This document shows, piece by piece, positions 1 through 8,626 of a stretch of DNA of 58,567 nt (its first letter is position 1; each line of letters begins with the position of its first letter). A program made the translations under genes and the position numbers. Where the stretch lies: NCBI GenBank assembly GCA_900315075.1, contig OMXV01000024.1, forward strand, positions 1 to 58,567, in the 5' to 3' direction. The DNA comes from an uncultured Prevotellaceae bacterium. GTDB lineage: Bacteria; Bacteroidota; Bacteroidia; Bacteroidales; Bacteroidaceae. The notes under the pieces were generated by a model. It did no database searches and was not told where the DNA came from. It saw only the letters and a program-made list of their open reading frames with translations.

Positions 1-295
1 TTTGTCTATGCTCCAACTGATTTTTTAGGAATGAATACACCTTTGTACACCAAGATGGCCACTTTTTGTACACTTCCGTACATGTTTATACCTCTTTGTT
101 AACTTTTATGTGTTTTTCTTTGCTGATATGAGGGTGTTTCACATATTCTATTTATTTTTGCATCGTGTAAATTAAGCAATTAAGAGGTTTGTTAGAAGTT
201 AGGTAGGACTTAGGAGTTGTTAGTTAGGAGTTAGATGTTTGATAAAGGATATTTCTTTATTTTTGCCTAATAAGTAAATATACTAAAATAACAAT
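1..295. other. Upstream intergenic region with TGTACA motifs and short repeats
   Basis: No credible gene is seen. The first 90 bases hold TGTACA at 44-49 and 67-72 and the related CGTACA at 78-83. A degenerate repeat built on GTTAGGAGTTAG fills about 191-236. Two -7-like elements (TATTTTTG) lie at 153-160 and 258-265. The region is probably the regulatory area of the TPR regulator that follows. Confidence 0.5.
238..265 (+). promoter_or_regulatory. Promoter of the TPR/HTH regulator
   Basis: TTTG at 238-241 and TATTTTTG at 258-265 fit the Bacteroidota -33/-7 pattern. The 16-nt spacing is shorter than the 19-20 nt seen elsewhere in this window, so this is a weaker call. The start codon follows about 30 nt downstream. 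Confidence 0.4.
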
Positions 296-2050
296 ATGAG
301 AGCTGTTAGGGTATTATTTCCCATTTTTGTGTTATATGTTCTTATTGCCTGTACCGGTCAGCGTAGCCATGAACGGGCACTTCAAAACGTGAGATCAATA
401 ATCAACGAGTATCCGGACTCCGCCTTGAGGTTGTTGGATTCAATGGAGGTGTATTCTGATGATTTCTCCGAAAGTACAAGGATGCAATGGCTGTTGCTCC
501 AGTTGTCAGCACAAAACAAGTGCTATATTGATTTCCATTCAGACAGTTTGCATAAGATACTTGTTGATTATTTCGACCACCATGGCACATCCAACGAGCG
601 GATGACAGCCCACTATCTGTTAGGCCGTGCCTACAGCGACATGGGCGAGGCACCGATGGCTCTACGCTGTTACCAGGATGCTGTGGAGTGTGCTGATACT
701 ATGGCGACGGATTGTGATTTTTATACGCTTTGCAGTGTCTATGGACAGATGGCAACTATGTTCAATGCCCAGCACCTTCCCAAAGAGGCAATAGAGAGTT
801 GGGAACGCTACAGCCATTTCGCCCAAAGAGACCATGACACTTTCTCGTCCATTAAGGGGAAAGAATTGCAGATACCATCATATTACCATTTAAATGACAC
901 TGCCAATTGCCTAAAACTAACGGAGGAGTGTCACCGACTATATACAGTTTATGGGTATCCAGAAGAGGCTGCGTCCATTTATCCTACAGCAATCCTGATT
1001 TTACTGCGAAATGGGCAGTGGCAGCGTGCCCATCAGATGATGCAGGAGTATGAAGGAAAATCTGGACTTTTTGATGATGATGGCAACATTGCTTCTGGTA
1101 GGGAGAAATACTACTACAGCAAAGGATTGTATTATATGGAAACCCACAGGGTGGATTCTGCAGAGTATTTCTTCAGGAAACTTCTCAATTTCCAGCGCAA
1201 CAGGAACTATGATGCCTATAAAGGTCTTCACGCCGTGTATCATGAGAGAAGGAATGTTGACTCGATAATGAAATATTCAACTTTGTGCGAGCAGGCTCTC
1301 GACAGTATTCAGGCGGATGACCAGTCGGATGCTATGATTGCAACCCATTCTTTATATAATTATAGTAGGCAAGAGAAAATGGCTGGTCAGAAAGCGTTGG
1401 AGGCTGAGCAAACCAAGTGGCGGATGAAATTAGTTGTTTCCATTGTGTTATTCCTCGCTGTCTTGCTCTTCTTTTTCTTCTACCAGAGATACAAACGGTT
1501 GAGATTATCGAAGGAAAAGGAATTAGGTCAGATGAACTCCGACTATCTGACCGCTGTGAGCAAATATGAACAGATAATACAAGAGTTGCAGGTGTTGGAA
1601 GTCGATAAAGAACAGGCTATACAGAGGAAACAAGAGGAGATTTCCAAACTCCTCGGACAAATCGATGGATACAAGAAAAAGTTTGAGGAACTTCCAAACC
1701 ATGATAAAGAGGCTGCGATTATGGGAAGCGACATCGTACACTCATTTCAAGAAATGGCCAAGGGGAATCGTGACGCTAAGTTGCCGACGGATGGCGACTG
1801 GCAACGCCTTATGGGGATGTTTGCCAAGAGTCTCCCCACCTTCTATGAAGGAATCCTGACGAATGATGCCTTGACAAAACTTGAGAAACAGATTTGTATG
1901 TTATGCCGACTGAACTTCTCCAATGGTCAGATTAGCATGCTGTTGGACAAGTCAACCCAAAGTGTCACCAACACAAAAACCAAGGTCAACATTAAATTGT
2001 TCGGTCAGAAATCTGCCACCTCTCTGAAGAAGAACCTTATGAGAATGTAG
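296..2050 (+). CDS. TPR-containing membrane-anchored regulator with C-terminal HTH
   Basis: This 584-aa protein has a lipoprotein-like N-terminal signal ending LIACTG, with Cys at about residue 19. Helical TPR-like repeats fill about residues 30-370. One strong membrane segment (about 378-396, VVSIVLFLAVLLFFFFY) is followed by a charged coiled coil (about 400-460). The C-terminal 70 residues resemble a LuxR-type helix-turn-helix (the stretch NGQISMLLDKSTQSVTNT). Bacteroidota have a family of TPR-TM-HTH proteins with this layout, thought to sense at the envelope and bind DNA in the cytoplasm. Lipidation and a downstream membrane helix together would be unusual, so the N-terminus may be an uncleaved anchor. 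Ligand and targets cannot be told from sequence. The gene is monocistronic and preceded by a possible promoter at 238-265. Confidence 0.7.
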   Translation: MRAVRVLFPIFVLYVLIACTGQRSHERALQNVRSIINEYPDSALRLLDSMEVYSDDFSESTRMQWLLLQLSAQNKCYIDFHSDSLHKILVDYFDHHGTSNERMTAHYLLGRAYSDMGEAPMALRCYQDAVECADTMATDCDFYTLCSVYGQMATMFNAQHLPKEAIESWERYSHFAQRDHDTFSSIKGKELQIPSYYHLNDTANCLKLTEECHRLYTVYGYPEEAASIYPTAILILLRNGQWQRAHQMMQEYEGKSGLFDDDGNIASGREKYYYSKGLYYMETHRVDSAEYFFRKLLNFQRNRNYDAYKGLHAVYHERRNVDSIMKYSTLCEQALDSIQADDQSDAMIATHSLYNYSRQEKMAGQKALEAEQTKWRMKLVVSIVLFLAVLLFFFFYQRYKRLRLSKEKELGQMNSDYLTAVSKYEQIIQELQVLEVDKEQAIQRKQEEISKLLGQIDGYKKKFEELPNHDKEAAIMGSDIVHSFQEMAKGNRDAKLPTDGDWQRLMGMFAKSLPTFYEGILTNDALTKLEKQICMLCRLNFSNGQISMLLDKSTQSVTNTKTKVNIKLFGQKSATSLKKNLMRM

Positions 2051-2153
2051 GAATAACGAAAGAATAAATAAGGGAATATGATAGTTATGGTGTATGTCCT
2101 TTCGTTTTTCCATATTTTTTTTCAAAAAAATACCATAAGTCAAGAAAAAGTAG

Positions 2154-2161
2154 TAATTTTG
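2154..2161 (+). promoter_or_regulatory. -7 element before the thioesterase gene
   Basis: TAATTTTG is an exact match to TAnnTTTG and lies 38 nt before the start codon at 2200. No clean TTTG is seen 19-20 nt upstream; the region there is A/T-rich. Confidence 0.5.
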
Positions 2162-2199
2162 CGACAAATTTTCACAATACAAGCGTTTTTACTACTGAA

Positions 2200-2604
2200 A
2201 TGACGTTAAAAGAGTATTTTGAGGGCGACCGTTTCGCGTCGAATGCCGGCATCGTGATTGATGAAATCGGCGAAGGCTACGGACGTGTGCATGTTGTGGT
2301 GGATGAGCGGCATCTGAATGGAGCCGACTTCTGTCAGGGAGGGGTGATTTTTACGCTGGCCGACTTGGCATTTGCCTGCGCCACCAACTCGCACGGCCTT
2401 CCCACCGTCACCGTATCAGCCAATATCACAATTTTAAAGGCCATCGTTGCAGGTGCCACTCTCACCGCTGAGGCACATGAGTTGTTCAACCACAAGACTC
2501 TGCCCTACGTGGAAGTGCGTGTGACAGACCAAGAAGGCGATTTAGTCGCCGTATTGACTGCCAGCGGATATCGTAAACATCATGCCAGATTGGAGACAGA
2601 ATAA
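2200..2604 (+). CDS. PaaI-type hotdog thioesterase
   Basis: The 134-aa length and the motif HLNGADFCQGGVIFTLADLA (about residues 38-57) are typical of the PaaI/YdiI hotdog-fold acyl-CoA thioesterases, in which the Asn-Gly and Gly-Gly around the central helix form the thioester site. Such enzymes hydrolyse aryl- or hydroxyphenylacetyl-CoA. The gene lies 57 nt before a phenylacetate-CoA ligase and probably shares its transcript, which points to arylacetyl-CoA as substrate: the pair would set the level of that CoA ester. Substrate assignment is inferred from the neighbour. Confidence 0.85.
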   Translation: MTLKEYFEGDRFASNAGIVIDEIGEGYGRVHVVVDERHLNGADFCQGGVIFTLADLAFACATNSHGLPTVTVSANITILKAIVAGATLTAEAHELFNHKTLPYVEVRVTDQEGDLVAVLTASGYRKHHARLETE

Positions 2605-2661
2605 ATAGTATAATAGCAATAATTGCAACAAATTAACAAACAAGAATAATTTACATTAGCA

Positions 2662-3963
2662 ATGATTTGGAACAAGAACAAAGAGTGCATGAGCCGTGAC
2701 GAGATGCACAATCTGCAAAGTGTACGCCTTCATAAATTGGTGGCACTCGTCTATCGCAACGTACCTTTCTATCGCGAGAAGATGCAAGCAATGGATATCG
2801 ACCCATCCGACATCCAGAGTATCGACGACATCGTGAAACTTCCCTTCACCACGAAACAAGATTTACGCGACAACTATCCCACCGGTTTGCAATCGGCTGC
2901 ACAGTCGGAAATTGTACGTATCCACGCCTCATCGGGAACCACTGGTAATCCTACTATTGTGGGATATACACGAAAAGATTTGGAGGTTTGGGCAGAGGGT
3001 ATGGCCCGTGCTTTGACCGCTTACGGTGTGACTCGTGGTGATACCTTCTCTGTATCATATGGTTATGGACTATTCACAGGTGGTCTTGGCGCGCATTATG
3101 GAGTGGAACGTATTGGCGCTTCCGTAGTGCCAGCCTCCACAGGCAACACGGAGAAGCATTTAAAACTCATCAAAGACCTGGGTGTATCAGGCATCGCCTG
3201 CACTCCTTCATACGCCTTGTATCTTGCCGAGACGATGGAGAAGATGGGTATCAAGAAAGAAGATTTGAAATTACGCCTCGGTGCCTTTGGCGCAGAACCT
3301 TGGACGGAACAGATGCGCAAAGAGATAGAAGAACGCTTAGGTGTGAAAGGTTACAATTTGTATGGACTGAGTGAGATTTGTGGCCCTGGCGTGTCCTATG
3401 AATGTGAGGCACAGCATGGTTCCCATATCTGTGAAGACCATTTCTACCCTGAGATTATCAATCCCGAGACACTGGAATCGCTGCCAATTGGTGAGACGGG
3501 CGAACTAGTGTTCACCACCCTTACAAAAGAAGGTATGCCACTGCTTCGCTACCGCACCCGCGACCTCTGCTATCTGATGCCCGGCCAATGTAGTTGTGGG
3601 CGTACATCTGTGCGCATGGGACCAGTCATGGGTCGCTCCGACGATATGCTGATTATTCGCGGTATCAATGTCTTCCCATCACAGGTGGAGAGTGTGATAC
3701 TGTCGATGCAAGAGTTTGCACCACATTACATGATTGTTGTAGATCGCAAGAACAACCTCGACACTATGCAGGTACAAGTGGAAGTAAGCAAGAACTACTT
3801 CAGCGATGATATTGGTCAGATGTTTGAAATGCGCAAACGCCTTGCCGATAAGTTGAAGAGCGTCATCTCCATCAAAGCCGATGTGAAACTGATGGAGCCC
3901 GGCAGTATCGAGCGCAGCCAAGGTAAGTCGAAACGAGTGATAGACAACAGAAAATTACATTAA
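2662..3963 (+). CDS. paaK: Phenylacetate-CoA ligase
   Basis: The 433-aa length matches the PaaK family. The AMP-binding P-loop HASSGTTGNPT begins at residue 88, and the motif SDDMLIIRGINVFPSQVE (about 326-343) is the PaaK C-terminal hinge signature. The enzyme makes phenylacetyl-CoA from phenylacetate, ATP and CoA, and relatives accept indoleacetate or hydroxyphenylacetate. No ring-oxidising paaABCDE genes are in the window. In anaerobic Bacteroidales, PaaK-like ligases with an ACT-domain partner are commonly found near indolepyruvate oxidoreductase, serving interconversion of aryl acids and aromatic amino acids. An ACT-domain gene follows after 24 nt, apparently in the same operon. Confidence 0.9.
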   Translation: MIWNKNKECMSRDEMHNLQSVRLHKLVALVYRNVPFYREKMQAMDIDPSDIQSIDDIVKLPFTTKQDLRDNYPTGLQSAAQSEIVRIHASSGTTGNPTIVGYTRKDLEVWAEGMARALTAYGVTRGDTFSVSYGYGLFTGGLGAHYGVERIGASVVPASTGNTEKHLKLIKDLGVSGIACTPSYALYLAETMEKMGIKKEDLKLRLGAFGAEPWTEQMRKEIEERLGVKGYNLYGLSEICGPGVSYECEAQHGSHICEDHFYPEIINPETLESLPIGETGELVFTTLTKEGMPLLRYRTRDLCYLMPGQCSCGRTSVRMGPVMGRSDDMLIIRGINVFPSQVESVILSMQEFAPHYMIVVDRKNNLDTMQVQVEVSKNYFSDDIGQMFEMRKRLADKLKSVISIKADVKLMEPGSIERSQGKSKRVIDNRKLH

Positions 3964-3987
3964 CCCCAACTATAAAGAGACAAGATT

Positions 3988-4386
3988 ATGACAAAACAGA
4001 TATCATTGTTTTTGGAGAACAAGACAGGTCGTATCGGTGAGGTTGCGAAAGTACTTGGCGAGAATGGGATTAACATGCAAGCCTTTTCGATGACCGAAAC
4101 ACCCGACTTTGGTATTCTTCGTATTGTAGCCACAGACACAGAACGCGCTGTAATGGTGTTGAATGACGCTAATTTTGCCGTCATCCTGACCGATGTGGTT
4201 TGTGTGGAATGTCCTGATAGTCCTGGTTCACTAGCCGAGGTGCTCGACTGCATAGCCAATGCTGGCATAGACATCAACTACATGTATGCCTTCTCGATAG
4301 GCGACAAAGCTAGATTTGTTATCAAGCCTTCCTGCATCGAGAAATGTGAAAGTGTGTTGAAGGAGTCAGGATGCTCTATCATTTAG
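3988..4386 (+). CDS. Tandem ACT-domain protein
   Basis: This 132-aa protein is made of two ACT domains: residues 1-68 (QISLFLENKTGRIGEVAKVL, the typical first strand and helix) and about 70-132 (VECPDSPGSLAEVLDCIANA). It has no catalytic domain. ACT domains bind amino acids. Its place directly behind paaK suggests it senses an aromatic amino acid or aryl acid and controls the ligase; this is inferred. It is the last gene of the thioesterase-ligase-ACT group, and the following gene has its own promoter. Confidence 0.85.
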   Translation: MTKQISLFLENKTGRIGEVAKVLGENGINMQAFSMTETPDFGILRIVATDTERAVMVLNDANFAVILTDVVCVECPDSPGSLAEVLDCIANAGIDINYMYAFSIGDKARFVIKPSCIEKCESVLKESGCSII

Positions 4387-4439
4387 GCCCTACTAATAAA
4401 CGTCGGTAACGCTGAAAAGACAAAAATATTAAGTTTTTT

Positions 4440-4492
4440 TTTGCACTGCGCCCTTTTTATATTACCTTTGCAGAAAAATTGGGGCGCAGTGC
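4440..4492 (+). promoter_or_regulatory. Promoter enclosed by an 11-bp inverted repeat
   Basis: TTTG at 4440-4443 and TACCTTTG at 4463-4470 are spaced by 19 nt, a very good Bacteroidota promoter. The arms GCACTGCGCCC (4443-4453) and GGGCGCAGTGC (4482-4492) are perfect inverted repeats; the left arm lies between the two promoter elements and the right arm just after the expected transcription start. This could be a pair of operator half-sites. Confidence 0.7.
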
Positions 4493-4534
4493 TTATTTAT
4501 ATGGTCTGCAAACCAACATAGAACTGGAATAATT

Positions 4535-5173
4535 ATGAAAAAACTGATTCTTTCGCTGATGCTGGTTGTGACTGGCAGTATTACCGTACAGGCTCAAATT
4601 TGGCAGCAGTCATCGCAATGGCATGATCCCTTCGACATGTATGCTGGTCCTACTCTTGGTTGTGTAGCATCTAATTTGACGGTTTACGATGGAAAGACAA
4701 TGTTTGGACCATACGTTGGTGGTTTTATCCAGACATATTTCAACAACCATTTTGGTATGAGTCTTGAATTTGCCTATACCCGACAGGGTGTTCGCGATGC
4801 TTGGCAAACTTTCTCACAAGAGCACCAAGGTGGTCCATACGAATACCGTCTTGACTACATCAATACGCTTTACAAGCTTCGTTATTATCCTGTGAAGCGC
4901 TTCGACACCTACGTTGGTTTGATGACGGGCGTGCATATCAATGCGAAATGTACGTTGGACGGCCAGGATACTGACATCAAAAAAGACCTCCACAAGCGTT
5001 CAGCCCATATTATTGGTGGTGTAGGCTATGAATTGGACAACTTGATGTTTGAAGCCTACTATGGCTTCCCCTTGCAAAAACTTGCCAAAACTGCCCGTGG
5101 CAAAAAAGCTTTGCAAGGCGCTCGTGAGCATGTGGTCATGCTGACAGTAGGATATCGGTTTAAGCTTTACTAA
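4535..5173 (+). CDS. Outer-membrane beta-barrel protein (PorT-like)
   Basis: The 212-aa product begins with a signal peptide (MKKLILSLMLVVTGSITVQA, cut before Q). The rest is alternating amphipathic strands with aromatic girdles (YVGGFIQTYFNNHFGMSLEF, YDLRYYPV-like segments) and ends in a strand with a terminal aromatic residue (VGYRFKLY). This is the layout of small OMP_b-brl/PorT-like barrels. No specific role can be given. It is transcribed alone from an unusual promoter and ends at a bidirectional terminator shared with the convergent phosphoesterase. Confidence 0.75.
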   Translation: MKKLILSLMLVVTGSITVQAQIWQQSSQWHDPFDMYAGPTLGCVASNLTVYDGKTMFGPYVGGFIQTYFNNHFGMSLEFAYTRQGVRDAWQTFSQEHQGGPYEYRLDYINTLYKLRYYPVKRFDTYVGLMTGVHINAKCTLDGQDTDIKKDLHKRSAHIIGGVGYELDNLMFEAYYGFPLQKLAKTARGKKALQGAREHVVMLTVGYRFKLY

Positions 5174-5216
5174 TCAAACCGTGTGATTTGAGGTTTCAGA
5201 TTTCTGATAATATCAT

Positions 5217-5251
5217 AAAAAAATGAGGATATTCGCATATCCTCATTTTTT
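5217..5251. terminator. Bidirectional terminator
   Basis: The stem TGAGGATAT / ATATCCTCA with a TCGC loop is flanked by A7 on the left and T6 on the right, so it can stop transcripts from both the barrel gene (+) and the phosphoesterase gene (-). Confidence 0.85.
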
Positions 5252-5254
5252 ATA

Positions 5255-7153
5255 TTATTTCATCATGACCTTTTTAGTTTGTCCATCTTTCTTTATGATA
5301 TACACTCCTTTATGTTGCAATTGTGTGTGAGATAGTTTTTGACCTGCAAGATTGTATATTATCTCACCATCGTTTACACAAACTGGTGTGACAGGCTGGA
5401 TTCCACTGGGATCATGACGTAGATGAACAGTGTAGTATAAATCGTTGTCCTGAGACTGGTCAGGCTGTCCATAATACGCCAAATCCGACATCATACTTCT
5501 GAGCATCGTCTCAACATTCCTACTCTGCATTTGTGATTGCATAAGCGTGAACATAAATGCCTTGGTATCTTCATCTTGATTGTCAAATACTAAGTCGCAT
5601 GCCACCCAGCAGGCATCGTTAAACTCTGCAACCAGTTCCTCTTCTGCAATTTTCAAGTTTTCATTACCTTCACAATGTGTGAAAATCACCTTCTCCATCA
5701 CTGGTCTGAAAGCTTGTATAACAATTGATGTAAGTTCGTCGGTTGTCATGGGGATATCTAACAACACCTCAGCCAAAGCAGGGTCAAGACTGGAATATTG
5801 GTTGATAACACGTTGGAGTTTAGGCAAATAACTTCTCACCAACTTTCTCACGCTTCCTCTCAGCGATGTAGAGATTTGTTGCCTTGAATAAGCTTGCACG
5901 TCCTCGATTGATGCAATAGACGTAATATATCTTGTCTCGACTTCCATGGTATAAACATTATCGTCGAGAGAAAGGATTTTATATTGACAAGGATATGAAT
6001 CTGGCGACCCCGATGATATTTCCACAAGCGAATCTGTACGTTCTTGATTCCATACCTTCGAAATGTCGGGCATGTGCATGTGGCCTGTCAAAACAAGACG
6101 GATGCCATGGTCGAGAAACACTCTGGCAATGCTATCACCCTGGTCTAATGAAGCTGATTGAAACTCATCCTGCCCTATAAAATGAGTAAGCATCTGATGG
6201 TGAATAACAGCTATGGGCACTTTATTGTTAGCCACAGCATTGTCGGCCTGTTGTAGAATCCACTCCAAAGTATGTGACGGAATACATCCATACTCGCCCT
6301 GACCTTCACTGGTCCAACCTCGACTATATGTCTTACAGTCATCTATTCCGATGACCCTCAGACCTGGGATGGGTTCACAAGCGTATGTGAGCGAATTATC
6401 ATCGCAATCAGAACCTTCCCCCCATCCGAAATCTTTGTAAATCTCCTTAAACTGTGGTATAGTTACATTTTCTGCCAAATATGGTTTATCTTCCTTATAG
6501 ACAACACCCACCTTACACTCCATGTCGTGATTACCAGGAATGACTAACGTGGGAATACCCATATCCTTAAGTTCGTGTAACCGCTGTGCCACATATTGAT
6601 GACTGAGCAATTCGCCATCTTTCGACATATCTCCGGGGATAATAACCAAATCGGGTTTCATGGTCTTGATAGAGTCGATGACAGCATCAAATAATTCAGC
6701 ACTATATGCCATCAATTTTCGGCTATCTGCCACATCACGAATATATGATGGAGAATTAGGGGCTTCCACTAAATCTGGACTCATCACATGTGGGTCGCTG
6801 AAGAGAAATATCTTTTTCCCACCGGTCGGTAAAGTGGCATGATTCACGATGAATTGCACCTCAGCAGTAGCCACATCTGCCGCATCAACTATCTGTGCTT
6901 TATATCTACCTGGTTCGAGCAATGATTCAACCTTGCAGGTTCCGTTTGGCTCAGAGAGAGAAAAACAGACCTTTAGTGGAAGCATTGAAAGATCCTGGTA
7001 AAACAATATTTTATCTCCATTTGCCGCGCCTTCATATTGTATGACAACAGTTTCGCCATAATTGTAGGACGTTTGGGTGGTTGTTATCGAAGCACTTTGT
7101 GCCATTACAACACATGTCAATAGAAAAGAAACAAATGTTAATAAGATTCTCAT
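5255..7153 (-). CDS. Exported calcineurin-like metallophosphoesterase with C-terminal sorting tail
   Basis: The 632-aa protein starts with a signal peptide (MRILLTFVSFLLTCVVMAQ). An Ig-like N-terminal region (about 20-110) is followed by the metallophosphoesterase core: SDPH (from residue 119), PGDMSKDG, PGNHDME, HHQM and TGHMH, giving the full two-metal site. A helical region follows, and the last 35 residues (IIYNLAGQKL ... GVYIIKKDGQTKKVMMK) match the type-A C-terminal domain used for type IX secretion or surface attachment in Bacteroidota. The protein probably acts on phosphoesters outside the cell; the substrate is unknown. It is a single gene ending at the terminator 5217-5251. Confidence 0.85.
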   Translation of the reverse strand: MRILLTFVSFLLTCVVMAQSASITTTQTSYNYGETVVIQYEGAANGDKILFYQDLSMLPLKVCFSLSEPNGTCKVESLLEPGRYKAQIVDAADVATAEVQFIVNHATLPTGGKKIFLFSDPHVMSPDLVEAPNSPSYIRDVADSRKLMAYSAELFDAVIDSIKTMKPDLVIIPGDMSKDGELLSHQYVAQRLHELKDMGIPTLVIPGNHDMECKVGVVYKEDKPYLAENVTIPQFKEIYKDFGWGEGSDCDDNSLTYACEPIPGLRVIGIDDCKTYSRGWTSEGQGEYGCIPSHTLEWILQQADNAVANNKVPIAVIHHQMLTHFIGQDEFQSASLDQGDSIARVFLDHGIRLVLTGHMHMPDISKVWNQERTDSLVEISSGSPDSYPCQYKILSLDDNVYTMEVETRYITSIASIEDVQAYSRQQISTSLRGSVRKLVRSYLPKLQRVINQYSSLDPALAEVLLDIPMTTDELTSIVIQAFRPVMEKVIFTHCEGNENLKIAEEELVAEFNDACWVACDLVFDNQDEDTKAFMFTLMQSQMQSRNVETMLRSMMSDLAYYGQPDQSQDNDLYYTVHLRHDPSGIQPVTPVCVNDGEIIYNLAGQKLSHTQLQHKGVYIIKKDGQTKKVMMK

Positions 7154-7263
7154 ATAATAAGGTTTGAGATTTGAAATTTGTGATTTATGATTTTAAAATA
7201 TGAAATATATTATATTTATTGTCTTGATATTTCGGCATTAAGTTATGTCGATATAATGCCTGA

Positions 7264-8352
7264 CTAACACCCACCTCGAATCATTCTTTCCAGATGGCAC
7301 TGGAGAAGGTTTCCATCCTCATCGCGCAAGTGCATCCCATTACCGTTGCAATATCGCCACATATTACATTCTGCGCATTTCCCTGTATGCATCCAATCAC
7401 GCTCTCGATAGGGTTTAAAGCGATTCTGCCATACGTCGGCAAAATCATCCTCGTAGATATTTCCCTGTTTGTAATCAGCCCTGATACTCGGACATGCCGA
7501 GATGCTACCATCTGCCAGTATTCCTGCCACAGTGATTCCGGCATGACACATAAAGGACCGTGGCCTGACATCAAATTCATATTCACCCACAAAGCCTTCA
7601 CATCCGTAGTTAAGCGACAGATTGGGATATTTTTTTTCCGTCTCACGGATGAAGTCAAGCATTTGTCGATAATGTCTGTCGGAAAGTATCATCTGAGGAT
7701 CATGAGCTGCACGCCCCATGGGAAAAACATCTATCAATCGCCATGTCTCCACTCCATGTTGCACGAGCCATTCTCTCAGTTTTGGTAATTCATCGAAATT
7801 CTTTTCTGTGGCACATGTGACGATGTCCCAGATGACAAGAGGTTGTTTTTTAAGCATTTCAATGGCTTGCTCAACCATTTTAAAGCTGAGGTCATTGCCC
7901 CGCATCCAATTATGATTATCTTCCAATCCATCGAGACTTACAGCCATACTATGCAAACCACCATCCACAAGCCGCGAAAACCGCTCCTCGGTCAAATGAA
8001 GGGCATTGGTGACAATTCCCCAAGGAAAACCAAGGTCGTATATACGCCGCCCACAGTCTTCGAGGTCTTTCCGCATCAGTGGTTCCCCACCCGTGATCAT
8101 GATGAACACCTGGTGTGTGTCATAGATTTTCGCCACGCTGTGTAGCACACGCTCAAAATCCTGAAAAGGCATGTCGAGCGACTCGTTTTGCATTTTGCAG
8201 TCGCTTCCACAATGTCGGCATTTCAAGTCGCAGCGTAGTGTACATTCCCAGAAGAGTTGCGTCAAAGGATGTTTGGAAATCAAGTCTTTATGCAGAAGGC
8301 GCTCGATTTCCAGCCCCATTCTTTTCCTCAACGACAGTCCTTTGTATTTCAT
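7264..8352 (-). CDS. Radical SAM/SPASM enzyme of the rSAM/lipoprotein system
   Basis: This 362-aa enzyme has the radical SAM iron-sulfur motif CDLKCRHC (Cys 41, 45 and 48) within FWECTLRCDLKCRHCGSDC, the MITGGEP motif, and a C-terminal SPASM domain with several cysteines (CHAGI ... SACPS ... CAECNMWRYC ... CH) that would hold auxiliary clusters. SPASM enzymes modify peptides or proteins. The sequence looks like the Bacteroidales family found next to a small lipoprotein. Its start overlaps the stop of that lipoprotein gene by 4 nt, so the two are translationally coupled. The modified target is not proven; the lipoprotein is the natural candidate. Confidence 0.85.
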   Translation of the reverse strand: MKYKGLSLRKRMGLEIERLLHKDLISKHPLTQLFWECTLRCDLKCRHCGSDCKMQNESLDMPFQDFERVLHSVAKIYDTHQVFIMITGGEPLMRKDLEDCGRRIYDLGFPWGIVTNALHLTEERFSRLVDGGLHSMAVSLDGLEDNHNWMRGNDLSFKMVEQAIEMLKKQPLVIWDIVTCATEKNFDELPKLREWLVQHGVETWRLIDVFPMGRAAHDPQMILSDRHYRQMLDFIRETEKKYPNLSLNYGCEGFVGEYEFDVRPRSFMCHAGITVAGILADGSISACPSIRADYKQGNIYEDDFADVWQNRFKPYRERDWMHTGKCAECNMWRYCNGNGMHLRDEDGNLLQCHLERMIRGGC

Positions 8353-8624
8353 TTTTCGCTATCGTCTGGTACCACCACCCTTCTATCCATCATATTAGGC
8401 CCTCCATAGACAGTTTTTTGCCTTTCTCTGTTACTATTCATGTTCATATAGTATTCAATCACTCTTTTCTGATCTTCTATCACCTCCTCCAGACTGTCGA
8501 TAGTGGCCTGTAACTGACGTACACGTTGGTGTTGTGCCATCTTAGTGGTTTTGCATGAGCCAAATCCTAAGATAGTGAGTATGGCCGAAAGGCTGCCAAA
8601 TATGATTTTGTGAAATGTTTTCAT
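8349..8624 (-). CDS. Small lipoprotein partnered with the radical SAM enzyme
   Basis: The 91-aa product has a lipoprotein signal (ILTILGFGSC, Cys 24), then a charged coiled coil (about 30-65) and a short tail VYGGPNMMDRRVVV. A YG(G/P)P-type motif near the C-terminus is what I recall of lipoproteins in rSAM/lipoprotein pairs; this is from memory, not a search. It overlaps the radical SAM gene by 4 nt and begins 2 nt after the upstream CxxC protein gene. It is probably anchored in the inner or outer membrane facing the periplasm. Confidence 0.75.
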   Translation of the reverse strand: MKTFHKIIFGSLSAILTILGFGSCKTTKMAQHQRVRQLQATIDSLEEVIEDQKRVIEYYMNMNSNRERQKTVYGGPNMMDRRVVVPDDSEK

Positions 8625-8626
8625 AT

